Origin: Auanema rhodensis
Lineage: Eukaryota; Nematoda; Chromadorea; Rhabditida; Rhabditidae
DNA length: 64,000 bases
Assembly: GCA_964057225.1 (NCBI GenBank)
Contig: OZ059895.1
Span: 17,947,688 to 18,011,687 of the forward strand
Reading direction: 5' to 3'
Numbering within the stretch: the first letter of the stretch is position 1; every line of letters starts with the position of its first letter. The notes under the pieces were generated by a model. That model did no database searches. It was not told where the DNA came from and saw only the letters and a program-made list of their open reading frames with translations. The translations under genes and the position numbers were made by a program. This document shows positions 1-13,072 of this stretch, piece by piece.

Positions 1-3000
1 TAAACCGATTTTCCGGAAGAAGCAGAAATCCCATCTTAAACTCATATGGAAATTCAGATGCTACACATCTGAATACCCAACTGCAGATTTCTATTATTTG
101 ACTATATTTGATGATCTTTGAGAGAAATGGACATTCACCGGGCACTCAGTGACTAGAGCCAGTACTTTTTTGTGAATAAATCTTGTGGATAGGCTCGACA
201 TAAACCGATTTTCCGGAAGAAGCAGAAATCCCATCTTAAACTCATATGGAAATTCAGATGCTACACATCTGAATACCCAACTGCAGATTTCTACTATTCG
301 ACTATATTTGATGATCTTTGAGAAACTTGGACATTCACCGGGCACTCAGTGACTAGAGCCAGTACTTTTTTGTGAATAAATCTTGTGGATAGGCTCGACA
401 TAAACCGATTTTCCGGAAGAAGCAGAAATCCCATCTTAAACTCATATGGAAATTCAGATGCTACACATCTGAATACCCAACTGCAGATTTCTACTATTCG
501 ACTATATTTGATGATCTTTGAGAAAAATGGACATTCACCGGGCACACAGTGACTAGAGCCAGTACTTTTTTGTGTAAATCTTGTGGATAGGCTCGACATA
601 AACCGATTTTCCGGAAGAAGCAGAAATCCCATCTTAAACTCATATGGAAATTCAGATGCTACACATCTGAATACCCAACTGCAGATTTCTACTATTTGAC
701 TATATTTGATGATCTTTGAGAAAAATGGACATTCACCGGGCACACAGTGACTGGATACTGTACTTTTTTGTGAACAAATCTTTTGGACAGGCTCGACATA
801 AACCGATTTTCCGGAAGAAGCAGAAATCCCATCTTAAACTCATATGGAAATTCAGATGCTACACATCTGAATACCCAACTGCAGATTTCTATTATTTGAC
901 TATATTTGATGATCTTTGAGAAAAATGGACATTCACCGGGCACACAGTGACTGGATACTGTACTTTTTTGTGAACAAATCTTGTGGATAGGCTCGACACA
1001 AACCGATTTTCCGGAAAAAGCAGAAATCCCATCTTAAACTCATATGGAAATTCAGATGCTACACATCTGAATACCCAACTGCAGATTTCTATTATTTGAC
1101 TATATTTGATGATTTTTGAAAAAAATGGACATTCACCGGGCACACAGTCACTGGATACTGTGCTTTTTAGTGAACAAATCTTATGGACAGGCTCGACATA
1201 AACCGATTTTCCGGAAAAAGCAGAAATCCCATCCTAAACTCATATGGAAATACAGATTCTACACATCTGAATACCCAACTGCAGATTTCTATTATTTGAC
1301 TATATTTGATGATCTTTGAGAAAAATGGACATTCACCGGGCACACAGTCACTGGATACTTTGCTTTTTAGTGAACAAATCTTGTGGACAGGCTCGACATA
1401 AACCGATTTTCCGGAAAAAGCAGAAATCCCATCCTAAACTCAATTGGAAATTCAGATTCTACACATCTGAATACCCAACTGCAGATTTCTATTATTTGAC
1501 TATATTTGATGATCTTTGAGAAAAATGGACATTCACCGGGCACACAGTCACTGGATACTTTGCTTTTTAGTGAACAAATCTTATGGACAGGCTCGACATA
1601 AACCGATTTTCCGGAAGAAGCAGAAATCCCATCTTAAACTCATATGGAAATTCAGATGCTACACATCTGAATACCCAACTGCAGATTTCTACTATTCGAC
1701 TATATTTGATGATCTTTGAGAAAAATGGACATTCACCGGTCACACAGTGACTAGAGCCAGTACTTTTTTGTGTAAATCTTGTGGATAGGCTCGACATAAA
1801 CCGATTTTCCGGAAGAAGCAGAAATCCCATCTTAAACTCATATGGAAATTCAGATGCTACACATCTGAATACCCAACTGCAGATTTCTACTATTTGACTA
1901 TATTTGATGATCTTTGAGAAACTTGGACATTCACCGGGCACTCAGTGACTAGAGCCAGTACTTTTTTGTGAATAAATCTTGTGGATAGGCTCGACATAAA
2001 CCGATTTTCCGGAAGAAGCAGAAATCCCATCTTAAACTCATATGGAAATTCAGATGCTACACATCTGAATACCCAACTGCAGATTTCTACTATTCGACTA
2101 TATTTGATGATCTTTGAGAAACTTGGACATTCACCGGGCACTCAGTGACTAGAGCCAGTACTTTTTTGTGAATAAATCTTGTGGATAGGCTCGACATAAA
2201 CCGATTTTCCGGAAGAAGCAGAAATCCCATCTTAAACTCATATGGAAATTCAGATGCTACACATCTGAATACCCAACTGCAGATTTCTACTATTCGACTA
2301 TATTTGATGATCTTTGAGAAACTTGGACATTCACCGGGCACTCAGTGACTAGAGCCAGTACTTTTTTGTGAACAAATCTTGTGGATAGGCTCGACATAAA
2401 CCGATTTTCCGGAAGAAGCAGAAATCCCATCTTAAACTCATATGGAAATTCAGATGCTACACATCTGAATACCCAACTGCAGATTTGTACTATTTGACTA
2501 TATTTGATGATCTTTGAGAAAAATGGACATTCACCGGGCACACAGAGACTGGATACTGTACTTTTTAGTGAACAAATCTTATGGATAGGCTCGACATAAA
2601 CCGATTTTACGGAAAAAGCAGAAATCCCATCCTAAACTCATATGGAAATACAGATTCTACACATCTGAATACCCAACTGCAGATTTCTATTATTTGACTA
2701 TATTTGATGATCTTTGAGAAAAATGGACATTCACCGGGCACACAGTGACTGGATACTGTACTTTTTTGTGAACAAATCTTTTGGACAGGCTCGACATAAA
2801 CCGATTTTCCGGAAGAAGCAGAAATCCCATCTTAAACTCATATGGAAATTCAGATGCTACACATCTGAATACCCAACTGCAGATTTCTATTATTTGACTA
2901 TATTTGATGATCTTTGAGAAAAATGGACATTCACCGGGCACACAGTGACTGGATACTGTACTTTTTTGTGAACAAATCTTGTGGATAGGCTCGACACAAA

Positions 3001-6000
3001 CCGATTTTCCGGAAAAAGCAGAAATCCCATCTTAAACTCATATGGAAATTCAGATGCTACACATCTGAATACCCAACTGCAGATTTCTATTATTTGACTA
3101 TATTTGATGATTTTTGAAAAAAATGGACATTCACCGGGCACACAGTCACTGGATACTGTGCTTTTTAGTGAACAAATCTTATGGACAGGCTCGACATAAA
3201 CCGATTTTCCGGAAAAAGCAGAAATCCCATCCTAAACTCATATGGAAATACAGATTCTACACATCTGAATACCCAACTGCAGATTTCTATTATTTGACTA
3301 TATTTGATGATCTTTGAGAAAAATGGACATTCACCGGGCACACAGTCACTGGATACTTTGCTTTTTAGTGAACAAATCTTGTGGACAGGCTCGACATAAA
3401 CCGATTTTCCGGAAAAAGCAGAAATCCCATCCTAAACTCAATTGGAAATTCAGATTCTACACATCTGAATACCCAACTGCAGATTTCTATTATTTGACTA
3501 TATTTGATGATCTTTGAGAAAAATGGACATTCACCGGGCACACAGTCACTGGATACTTTGCTTTTTAGTGAACAAATCTTATGGACAGGCTCGACATAAA
3601 CCGATTTTCCGGAAGAAGCAGAAATCCCATCCTAAACTCATATGGAAATACAGATTCTACACATCTGAATACCCAACTGCAGATTTGTACTATTTGACTA
3701 TATTTGATGATCTTTGAGAAACTTGGACATTCACCGGGCACTCAGTGACTAGAGCCAGTACTTTTTTGTGAATAAATCTTGTGGATAGGCTCGACATAAA
3801 CAGATTTTCCGGAAGAAGCAGAAATCCCATCTTAAACTCATATGGAAATTCAGATGCTACACATCTGAATACCCAACTGCAGATTTCTACTATTCGACTA
3901 TATTTGATGATCTTTGAGAAACTTGGACATTCACCGGGCACTCAGTGACTAGAGCCAGTACTTTTTTGTGAATAAATCTTGTGGATAGGCTCGACATAAA
4001 CCGATTTTCCGGAAGAAGCAGAAATCCCATCTTAAACTCATATGGAAATTCAGATGCTACACATCTGAATACCCAACTGCAGATTTGTACTATTTGACTA
4101 TATTCGATGATCTTTGAGAAAAATGGACATTCACCGGGAACACAGAGACTGGATACTGTACTTTTTTGTGAACAAATCTTGTGGATAGGCTCGACACAAA
4201 CCGATTTTCCGGAAAAAGCAGAAATCCCATCTTAAACTCATATGGAAATTCAGATGCTACACATCTGAATACCCAACTGCAGATTTCTATTATTTGACTA
4301 TATTTGATGATCTTTGAGAAAAATGGACATTCACCGGGCACACAGTCACTGGATACTGTGCTTTTTAGTGAACAAATCTTATGGACAGGCTCGACATAAA
4401 CCGATTTTCCGGAAAAAGCAGAAATCCCATCCTAAACTCACATGGAAATACAGATTCTACACATCTGAATACCCAACTGCAGATTTCTATTATTTGACTA
4501 TATTTGATGATCTTTGAGAAAAATGGACATTCACCGGGCACACAGTGACTGGATACTGTACTTTTTTGTGAACAAATCTTTTGGACAGGCTCGACATAAA
4601 CCGATTTTCCGGAAAAAGCAGAAATCCCATCTTAAACTCATATGGAAATTCAGATGCTACACATCTGAATACCCAACTGCAGATTTCTATTATTTGACTA
4701 TATTTGATGATCTTTGAGAAAAATGGACATTCACCGGGCACTCAGTGACTAGAGCCAGTACTTTTTTGTGAATAAATCTTGTGGATAGGCTCGACACAAA
4801 CCGATTTTCCGGAAAAAGCAGAAATCCCATCTTAAACTCATATGGAAATTCAGATGCTACACATCTGAATACCCAACTGCAGATTTCTATTATTTGACTA
4901 TATTTGATGATCTTTGAGAAAAATGGACATTCACCGGGCACACAGTGACTGGATACTGTACTTTTTTGTGAACAAATCTTGTGGATAGGCTCGACACAAA
5001 CCGATTTTCCGGAAAAAGCAGAAATCCCATCTTAAACTCATATGGAAATTCAGATGCTACACATCTGAATACCCAACTGCAGATTTCTATTATTTGACTA
5101 TATTTGATGATCTTTGAGAAAAATGGACATTCACCGGGCACACAGTCACTGGATACTTTGCTTTTTAGTGAACAAATCTTGTGGACAGGCTCGACATAAA
5201 CCGATTTTCCGGAAAAAGCAGAAATCCCATCCTAAACTCAATTGGAAATTCAGATGCTACACATCTGAATACCCAACTGCAGATTTCTATTATTTGACTA
5301 TATTTGATGATCTTTGAGAAAAATGGACATTCACCGGGCACTCAGTGACTAGAGCCAGTACTTTTTTGTGAACAAATCTTGTGGATAGGCTCGACATAAA
5401 CCGATTTTCCGGAAGAAGCAGAAATCCCATCTTAAACTCATATGGAAATTCAGATGCTACACATCTGAATACCCAACTGCAGATTTCTATTATTTGACTA
5501 TATTTGATGATTTTTGAAAAAAATGGACATTCACCGGGCACACAGAGACTGGATACTGTACTTTTTAGTGAACAAATCTTATGGATAGGCTCGACATAAA
5601 CCGATTTTACGGAAAAAGCAGAAATCCCATCCTAAACTCATATGGAAATACAGATTCTACACATCTGAATACCCAACTGCAGATTTCTATTATTTGACTA
5701 TATTTGATGATCTTTGAGAAAAATGGACATTCACCGGGCACACAGTGACTGGATACTGTACTTTTTTGTGAACAAATCTTTTGGACAGGCTCGACATAAA
5801 CCGATTTTCCGGAAGAAGCAGAAATCCCATCTTAAACTCATATGGAAATTCAGATGCTACACATCTGAATACCCAACTGCAGATTTCTATTATTTGACTA
5901 TATTTGATGATCTTTGAGAAAAATGGACATTCACCGGGCACACAGTGACTGGATACTGTACTTTTTTGTGAACAAATCTTGTGGATAGGCTCGACACAAA

Positions 6001-9000
6001 CCGATTTTCCGGAAAAAGCAGAAATCCCATCTTAAACTCATATGGAAATTCAGATGCTACACATCTGAATACCCAACTGCAGATTTCTATTATTTGACTA
6101 TATTTGATGATTTTTGAAAAAAATGGACATTCACCGGGCACACAGTCACTGGATACTGTGCTTTTTAGTGAACAAATCTTATGGACAGGCTCGACATAAA
6201 CCGATTTTCCGGAAAAAGCAGAAATCCCATCCTAAACTCATATGGAAATACAGATTCTACACATCTGAATACCCAACTGCAGATTTCTATTATTTGACTA
6301 TATTTGATGATCTTTGAGAAAAATGGACATTCACCGGGCACACAGTCACTGGATACTTTGCTTTTTAGTGAACAAATCTTGTGGACAGGCTCGACATAAA
6401 CCGATTTTCCGGAAAAAGCAGAAATCCCATCCTAAACTCAATTGGAAATTCAGATTCTACACATCTGAATACCCAACTGCAGATTTCTATTATTTGACTA
6501 TATTTGATGATCTTTGAGAAAAATGGACATTCACCGGGCACACAGTCACTGGATACTTTGCTTTTTAGTGAACAAATCTTGTGGATAGGCTCGACATAAA
6601 CCGATTTTCCGGAAGAAGCAGAAATCCCATCTTAAACTCATATGGAAATTCAGATGCTACACATCTGAATACCCAACTGCAGATTTCTACTATTTGACTA
6701 TATTTGATGATCTTTGAGAAACTTGGACATTCACCGGGCACTCAGTGACTAGAGCCAGTACTTTTTTAGTGAACAAATCTTATGGACAGGCTCGACATAA
6801 ACCGATTTTCCGGAAGAAGCAGAAATCCCATCTTAAACTCATATGGAAATTCAGATGCTACACATCTGAATACCCAACTGCAGATTTCTACTATTCGACT
6901 ATATTTGATGATCTTTGAGAAAAATGGACATTCACCGGGCACACAGTCACTGGATACTTTGCTTTTTAGTGAACAAATCTTGTGGACAGGCTCGACATAA
7001 ACCGATTTTCCGGAAAAAGCAGAAATCCCATCCTAAACTCAATTGGAAATTCAGATTCTACACATCTGAATACCCAACTGCAGATTTCTACTATTCGACT
7101 ATATTTGATGATCTTTGAGAAAAATGGACATTCACCGGGCACACAGTCACTGGATACTTTGCTTTTTAGTGAACAAATCTTGTGGATAGGCTCGACATAA
7201 ACCGATTTTCCGGAAGAAGCAGAAATCCCATCTTAAACTCATATGGAAATTCAGATGCTACACATCTGAATACCCAACTGCAGATTTCTACTATTTGACT
7301 ATATTTGATGATCTTTGAGAAACTTGGACATTCACCGGGCACTCAGTGACTAGAGCCAGTACTTTTTTGTGAATAAATCTTGTGGATAGGCTCGACATAA
7401 ACCGATTTTCCGGAAGAAGCAGAAATCCCATCTTAAACTCATATGGAAATTCAGATGCTACACATCTGAATACCCAACTGCAGATTTCTACTATTCGACT
7501 ATATTTGATGATCTTTGAGAAACTTGGACATTCACCGGGCACTCAGTGACTAGAGCCAGTACTTTTTTGTGAATAAATCTTGTGGATAGGCTCGACATAA
7601 ACCGATTTTCCGGAAGAAGCAGAAATCCCATCTTAAACTCATATGGAAATTCAGATGCTACACATCTGAATACCCAACTGCAGATTTCTACTATTCGACT
7701 ATATTTGATGATCTTTGAGAAACTTGGACATTCACCGGGCACTCAGTGACTAGAGCCAGTACTTTTTTGTGAACAAATCTTGTGGATAGGCTCGACATAA
7801 ACCGATTTTCCGGAAGAAGCAGAAATCCCATCTTAAACTCATATGGAAATTCAGATGCTACACATCTGAATACCCAACTGCAGATTTGTACTATTTGACT
7901 ATATTTGATGATCTTTGAGAAAAATGGACATTCACCGGGCACACAGAGACTGGATACTGTACTTTTTAGTGAACAAATCTTATGGATAGGCTCGACATAA
8001 ACCGATTTTACGGAAAAAGCAGAAATCCCATCCTAAACTCATATGGAAATACAGATTCTACACATCTGAATACCCAACTGCAGATTTCTATTATTTGACT
8101 ATATTTGATGATCTTTGAGAAAAATGGACATTCACCGGGCACACAGTGACTGGATACTGTACTTTTTTGTGAACAAATCTTTTGGACAGGCTCGACATAA
8201 ACCGATTTTCCGGAAGAAGCAGAAATCCCATCTTAAACTCATATGGAAATTCAGATGCTACACATCTGAATACCCAACTGCAGATTTCTATTATTTGACT
8301 ATATTTGATGATCTTTGAGAAAAATGGACATTCACCGGGCACACAGTGACTGGATACTGTACTTTTTTGTGAACAAATCTTGTGGATAGGCTCGACACAA
8401 ACCGATTTTCCGGAAAAAGCAGAAATCCCATCTTAAACTCATATGGAAATTCAGATGCTACACATCTGAATACCCAACTGCAGATTTCTATTATTTGACT
8501 ATATTTGATGATTTTTGAAAAAAATGGACATTCACCGGGCACACAGTCACTGGATACTGTGCTTTTTAGTGAACAAATCTTATGGACAGGCTCGACATAA
8601 ACCGATTTTCCGGAAAAAGCAGAAATCCCATCCTAAACTCATATGGAAATACAGATTCTACACATCTGAATACCCAACTGCAGATTTCTATTATTTGACT
8701 ATATTTGATGATCTTTGAGAAAAATGGACATTCACCGGGCACACAGTCACTGGATACTTTGCTTTTTAGTGAACAAATCTTGTGGACAGGCTCGACATAA
8801 ACCGATTTTCCGGAAAAAGCAGAAATCCCATCCTAAACTCAATTGGAAATTCAGATTCTACACATCTGAATACCCAACTGCAGATTTCTATTATTTGACT
8901 ATATTTGATGATCTTTGAGAAAAATGGACATTCACCGGGCACACAGTCACTGGATACTTTGCTTTTTAGTGAACAAATCTTATGGACAGGCTCGACATAA

Positions 9001-11820
9001 ACCGATTTTCCGGAAGAAGCAGAAATCCCATCCTAAACTCATATGGAAATACAGATTCTACACATCTGAATACCCAACTGCAGATTTGTACTATTTGACT
9101 ATATTTGATGATCTTTGAGAAACTTGGACATTCACCGGGCACTCAGTGACTAGAGCCAGTACTTTTTTGTGAATAAATCTTGTGGATAGGCTCGACATAA
9201 ACAGATTTTCCGGAAGAAGCAGAAATCCCATCTTAAACTCATATGGAAATTCAGATGCTACACATCTGAATACCCAACTGCAGATTTCTACTATTCGACT
9301 ATATTTGATGATCTTTGAGAAACTTGGACATTCACCGGGCACTCAGTGACTAGAGCCAGTACTTTTTTGTGAATAAATCTTGTGGATAGGCTCGACATAA
9401 ACCGATTTTCCGGAAGAAGCAGAAATCCCATCTTAAACTCATATGGAAATTCAGATGCTACACATCTGAATACCCAACTGCAGATTTGTACTATTTGACT
9501 ATATTCGATGATCTTTGAGAAAAATGGACATTCACCGGGAACACAGAGACTGGATACTGTACTTTTTTGTGAACAAATCTTGTGGATAGGCTCGACACAA
9601 ACCGATTTTCCGGAAAAAGCAGAAATCCCATCTTAAACTCATATGGAAATTCAGATGCTACACATCTGAATACCCAACTGCAGATTTCTATTATTTGACT
9701 ATATTTGATGATCTTTGAGAAAAATGGACATTCACCGGGCACACAGTCACTGGATACTGTGCTTTTTAGTGAACAAATCTTATGGACAGGCTCGACATAA
9801 ACCGATTTTCCGGAAAAAGCAGAAATCCCATCCTAAACTCACATGGAAATACAGATTCTACACATCTGAATACCCAACTGCAGATTTCTATTATTTGACT
9901 ATATTTGATGATCTTTGAGAAAAATGGACATTCACCGGGCACACAGTGACTGGATACTGTACTTTTTTGTGAACAAATCTTTTGGACAGGCTCGACATAA
10001 ACCGATTTTCCGGAAAAAGCAGAAATCCCATCTTAAACTCATATGGAAATTCAGATGCTACACATCTGAATACCCAACTGCAGATTTCTATTATTTGACT
10101 ATATTTGATGATCTTTGAGAAAAATGGACATTCACCGGGCACTCAGTGACTAGAGCCAGTACTTTTTTGTGAATAAATCTTGTGGATAGGCTCGACACAA
10201 ACCGATTTTCCGGAAAAAGCAGAAATCCCATCTTAAACTCATATGGAAATTCAGATGCTACACATCTGAATACCCAACTGCAGATTTCTATTATTTGACT
10301 ATATTTGATGATCTTTGAGAAAAATGGACATTCACCGGGCACACAGTGACTGGATACTGTACTTTTTTGTGAACAAATCTTGTGGATAGGCTCGACACAA
10401 ACCGATTTTCCGGAAAAAGCAGAAATCCCATCTTAAACTCATATGGAAATTCAGATGCTACACATCTGAATACCCAACTGCAGATTTCTATTATTTGACT
10501 ATATTTGATGATCTTTGAGAAAAATGGACATTCACCGGGCACACAGTCACTGGATACTTTGCTTTTTAGTGAACAAATCTTGTGGACAGGCTCGACATAA
10601 ACCGATTTTCCGGAAAAAGCAGAAATCCCATCCTAAACTCAATTGGAAATTCAGATGCTACACATCTGAATACCCAACTGCAGATTTCTATTATTTGACT
10701 ATATTTGATGATCTTTGAGAAAAATGGACATTCACCGGGCACACAGTCACTGGATACTGTGCTTTTTAGTGAACAAATCTTATGGACAGGCTCGACATAA
10801 ACCGATTTTCCGGAAAAAGCAGAAATCCCATCCTCAACTCACATGGAAATACAGATTCTACACATCTGAATACCCAACTGCAGATTTCTATTATTTGACT
10901 ATATTTGATGATCTTTGAGAAAAATGGACATTCACCGGGCACACAGTCACTGGATACTTTGCTTTTTAGTGAACAAATCTTGTGGACAGGCTCGACATAA
11001 ACCGATTTTCCGGAAAAAGCAGAAATCCCATCCTAAACTCAAATGGAAATTCAGATTCTACACATCTGAATATCCAACTGCAGATTTCTACTATTTGACT
11101 ATATTTGATGATCTTTGAGAAAATTGGACATTCACCGGGCACTCAGTGACTAGAGCCAGTACTTTTTTGTGAACGAATCTTATGGATAGGCTCGACATAA
11201 ACCGATTTTCCGGAAGAAGCAGAAATCCCATCTTAAACTCATATGGAAATTCAGATGCTACACATCTGAATACCCAACTGCAGATTCGTACTATTTGACT
11301 ATATTTGATGATCTTTGAGAAAAATGGACATTCACCGGGCACACAGTGACTGGATACTTTACTTTTTTGTGAACAAATCTTGTGGATAGGCTCGACATAA
11401 ACCGATTTTACGGAAAAAGCAGAAATCCCATCCTAAACTCATATGGAAATACAGATTCTACACATCTGAATACCCAACTGCAGATTTCTATTATTTGACT
11501 ATATTTGATGATCTTTGAGAAAAATGAACATTCACCGGGCACACAGTGACTGGATACTGTACTTTTTTGTGAATAAATCTTGTCGATAGGCTCGACATAA
11601 ACCGATTTTCCGGAAAAAGCAGAAATCCCATCCTAAACTCAAATGGAAATTCAGATGCTACACATCTGAATACCCAACTGCAGATTCGTACTATTTGACT
11701 ATATTTGATGATCTTTGAGAAAAATGGACATTCACCGGGCACACAGTGACTGGATACTTTACTTTTTTGTGAACAAATCTTGTGGATAGGCTCGACATAA
11801 ACCGATTTTACGGAAGAAGC
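1..11820. repeat. Satellite array, ~200-bp monomer, about 59 copies
   Basis: Head-to-tail monomers of 200 bp run from the window edge to 11820; occasional units are 198 or 201 bp. Every unit carries an NdeI-like CATATG, a PstI-like CTGCAG and a small hairpin (9-bp stem ATTCAGATG/CATCTGAAT, 5-nt loop; 52-74 in the first unit). Three main variants differ at the stretch after CACCGGGCAC: CTCAGTGACTAGAGCC, ACAGTGACTGGATACTG and ACAGTCACTGGATACTTTG. Both strands have short open frames in every unit, but they follow the repeat period and hold no recognisable domain, so I do not call genes. The array continues left of the window. Centromeric, heterochromatic or subtelomeric satellite are all possible. 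Confidence 0.97.
7175..10721. repeat. Higher-order duplicate inside the satellite
   Basis: By eye this stretch matches 1774-5320 at a constant offset of 5401 bp, including rare private variants such as ACAGATTTTCC (3800 and 9201), TATTCGATGATC (4101 and 9502) and TTTTACGG (2607 and 8008). Smaller blocks also recur: 2541-3560 is repeated at 5541-6560 and 7942-8962. The array therefore evolves by copying multi-monomer blocks, not only single units. Confidence 0.85.
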
Positions 11821-11879
11821 AGTGGCAGAGCGTTGGTCTTGTAAACCAAAGGTCGGTGATTCAATCCCGCCTGGAGGCA
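11820..11879 (+). pseudogene. tRNA-Thr(TGT) fragment cut by the satellite boundary
   Basis: The satellite reads GGAAGAAGCAG and the next bases are the D-loop of a tRNA-Thr; CAG is shared by both sides of the junction. The acceptor 5' strand and part of the D arm are missing. The anticodon arm (loop CTTGTAA), T arm and 3' acceptor strand remain. The T arm reads GGTGATTC instead of GGTGGTTC, which breaks one T-stem pair and alters the B box. It is not expected to give a functional tRNA. Confidence 0.85.
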
Positions 11880-12041
11880 TTTTTTTTCTTTCTGAGCACC
11901 TCAGTTTGAAGAAATAACATCTGTAAATCAATTCAGAATTACCCTCAACTGCTGAGCTTCGCCTCGTTCTTGTTTCTATTTGTTTCATATTGCTCATCCA
12001 CAAACAGTGACTGTATAGAAATATTTTTCTTTCTTATTGTA

Positions 12042-12113
12042 GCCTCTATAGCTCAGTGGCAGAGCGTTGGTCTTGTAAACCAAAGGTCGGTGGTTCAATC
12101 CCGCCTGGAGGCA
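12042..12113 (+). tRNA. tRNA-Thr (anticodon TGT)
   Basis: The 72-nt gene folds into a complete cloverleaf. The acceptor is GCCTCTA with TGGAGGC (one G-T pair), the D arm GCTC/GAGC, the anticodon arm TTGGT-CTTGTAA-ACCAA and the T arm GGTGG-TTCAATC-CCGCC, with discriminator A. The loop gives anticodon TGT, which reads ACA threonine codons. The A box (TAGCTCAGTGG) and B box (GGTTCAATCCC) are intact, and a T run just downstream can terminate RNA polymerase III. There is no intron. Confidence 0.95.
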
Positions 12114-12273
12114 TTATTTTTCTTTCTGAACACCTCAGTTTGAAGAAATAACATCTGTAAATCAATTCAGAATTACCCTCAACTGCTGAGCTTCGCCTCG
12201 TTCCTCTTTGTATTTGTTTCATATTGTTCATCCACAAACAGTTATTGTATAAAAATTTTTTTCTTTCTTATTG

Positions 12274-12338
12274 TAGCTCAGTGGCAGAGCGTTGGTCTTG
12301 TAAACCAAAGGTCGGTGATTCAATCCCGCCTGGAGGCA
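12274..12338 (+). pseudogene. tRNA-Thr(TGT) pseudogene lacking the 5' acceptor strand
   Basis: Compared with the intact copies, the junction reads TTATTGTAGCTCAG instead of TTATTGTAGCCTCTATAGCTCAG. The first acceptor strand has been deleted, perhaps by slippage between the two TAGC sequences. It also has the GGTGATTC change in the T arm that is seen in the truncated copy at 11820. The anticodon arm is unchanged. Confidence 0.85.
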
Positions 12339-12501
12339 AGTATTTTTCTTTCTAAACACCTCAGTTTGAAGAAATAACATCTGTAAATCAATTCATAATT
12401 ACCCTCAACTGCTGAGCTTCGCCTCGTTCTTGTTTCTATTTGTTTCATATTGCTCATCCACAAGCAGTGACTGTATAGAAATATTTTTCTATCTTATTGT
12501 A

Positions 12502-12573
12502 GCCTCTATAGCTCAGTGGCAGAGCGTTGGTCTTGTAAACCAAAGGTCGGTGGTTCAATCCCGCCTGGAGGCA
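12502..12573 (+). tRNA. tRNA-Thr (anticodon TGT)
   Basis: This gene is identical in sequence to the copy at 12042-12113, with all four stems paired and both internal promoter boxes intact. It is followed at once by a T8 run, a strong polymerase III stop. The copy lies 460 bp after the other intact copy, which is two spacer-plus-tRNA units. Confidence 0.95.
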
Positions 12574-12988
12574 TTTTTTTTCTTTCTGAACACCTCAGTT
12601 TGAAGAAATAACATCTGTAAATCAATTTAGAATTACACTCAACTGCTGAGCTTTGCCTCGTTCCTTTTCCAACTTTGTGCCGTTTTGTTTTTTCTGTTTT
12701 ATGTTTTTCATCCACAAGCTGCAAAGGATGTGTTTTTTTTTCAAACTTCAATGATTTTGGCAGAAGTTAATGTTTAAAACACTTGTACTTTGTGAATAGT
12801 GTTTTTTGTTCTGTTATTGTTTTGTATTAACAAATTTTATCGGTATTTTTCTAGAATATATGTTGATAGATTGTTGTTTAACTTCAATAGTTGAACATGA
12901 ATCCAAATTGTTTTTTTATAACCAGAGTGATTTGAAAGGTTCAATACTAGGTCATGTGTATTTGCATATTTGATGTTGAGTATTTCAG

Positions 12989-13072
12989 GTGAGACTGCTA
13001 TTAGAGCAGAGTTTGCCAGCTGAAGAATTGAAGAGAGTTTGGATGAAAAAGAAAAAAAGATGCAATGATTAG
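12989..13072 (+). other. Possible orphan terminal exon (28 codons with stop)
   Basis: A good splice acceptor (GTTGAGTATTTCAG) is followed by an open stretch that starts VRLLLEQSLPAEELKRVW and ends KKKKRCND before TAG. It reads like an amphipathic helix with a basic tail. I found no convincing upstream exon between it and the tRNA array. An alternative joins 12930-12954 (SDLKGSILG, phase 1) to another frame ending in FAS and a stop. It may be a relic or chance. Confidence 0.2.

Larger units (their letters stand above)
11820..12680 (+). repeat. Tandem ~230-bp tRNA-Thr units
   Basis: tRNA plus spacer repeats about every 230 bp, and a last spacer remnant ends near 12680. Spacers share CACCTCAGTTTGAAGAAATA and the stretch around CTGCTGAGCTTCGCCTCG. 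Copies 1 and 3 share the mutant T arm and copies 2 and 4 the normal one. The spacers after copies 1 and 3 also resemble each other most, which points to duplication of a two-gene block. Confidence 0.85.

Noticed and set aside
94-11342. Dozens of 67-83-codon frames on both strands of the satellite
   Set aside because: They recur with the 200-bp period, overlap each other on opposite strands, break at monomer variants and show no domain or splice context.
1-11820. CRISPR array
   Set aside because: Units are contiguous 200-bp monomers without alternating unique spacers, and the genome is eukaryotic.
11491-12751. Minus-strand frames containing PPGGIEPPTFGLQDQRSAT
   Set aside because: This is the antisense translation of the tRNA-Thr gene, a well-known source of false protein annotations.
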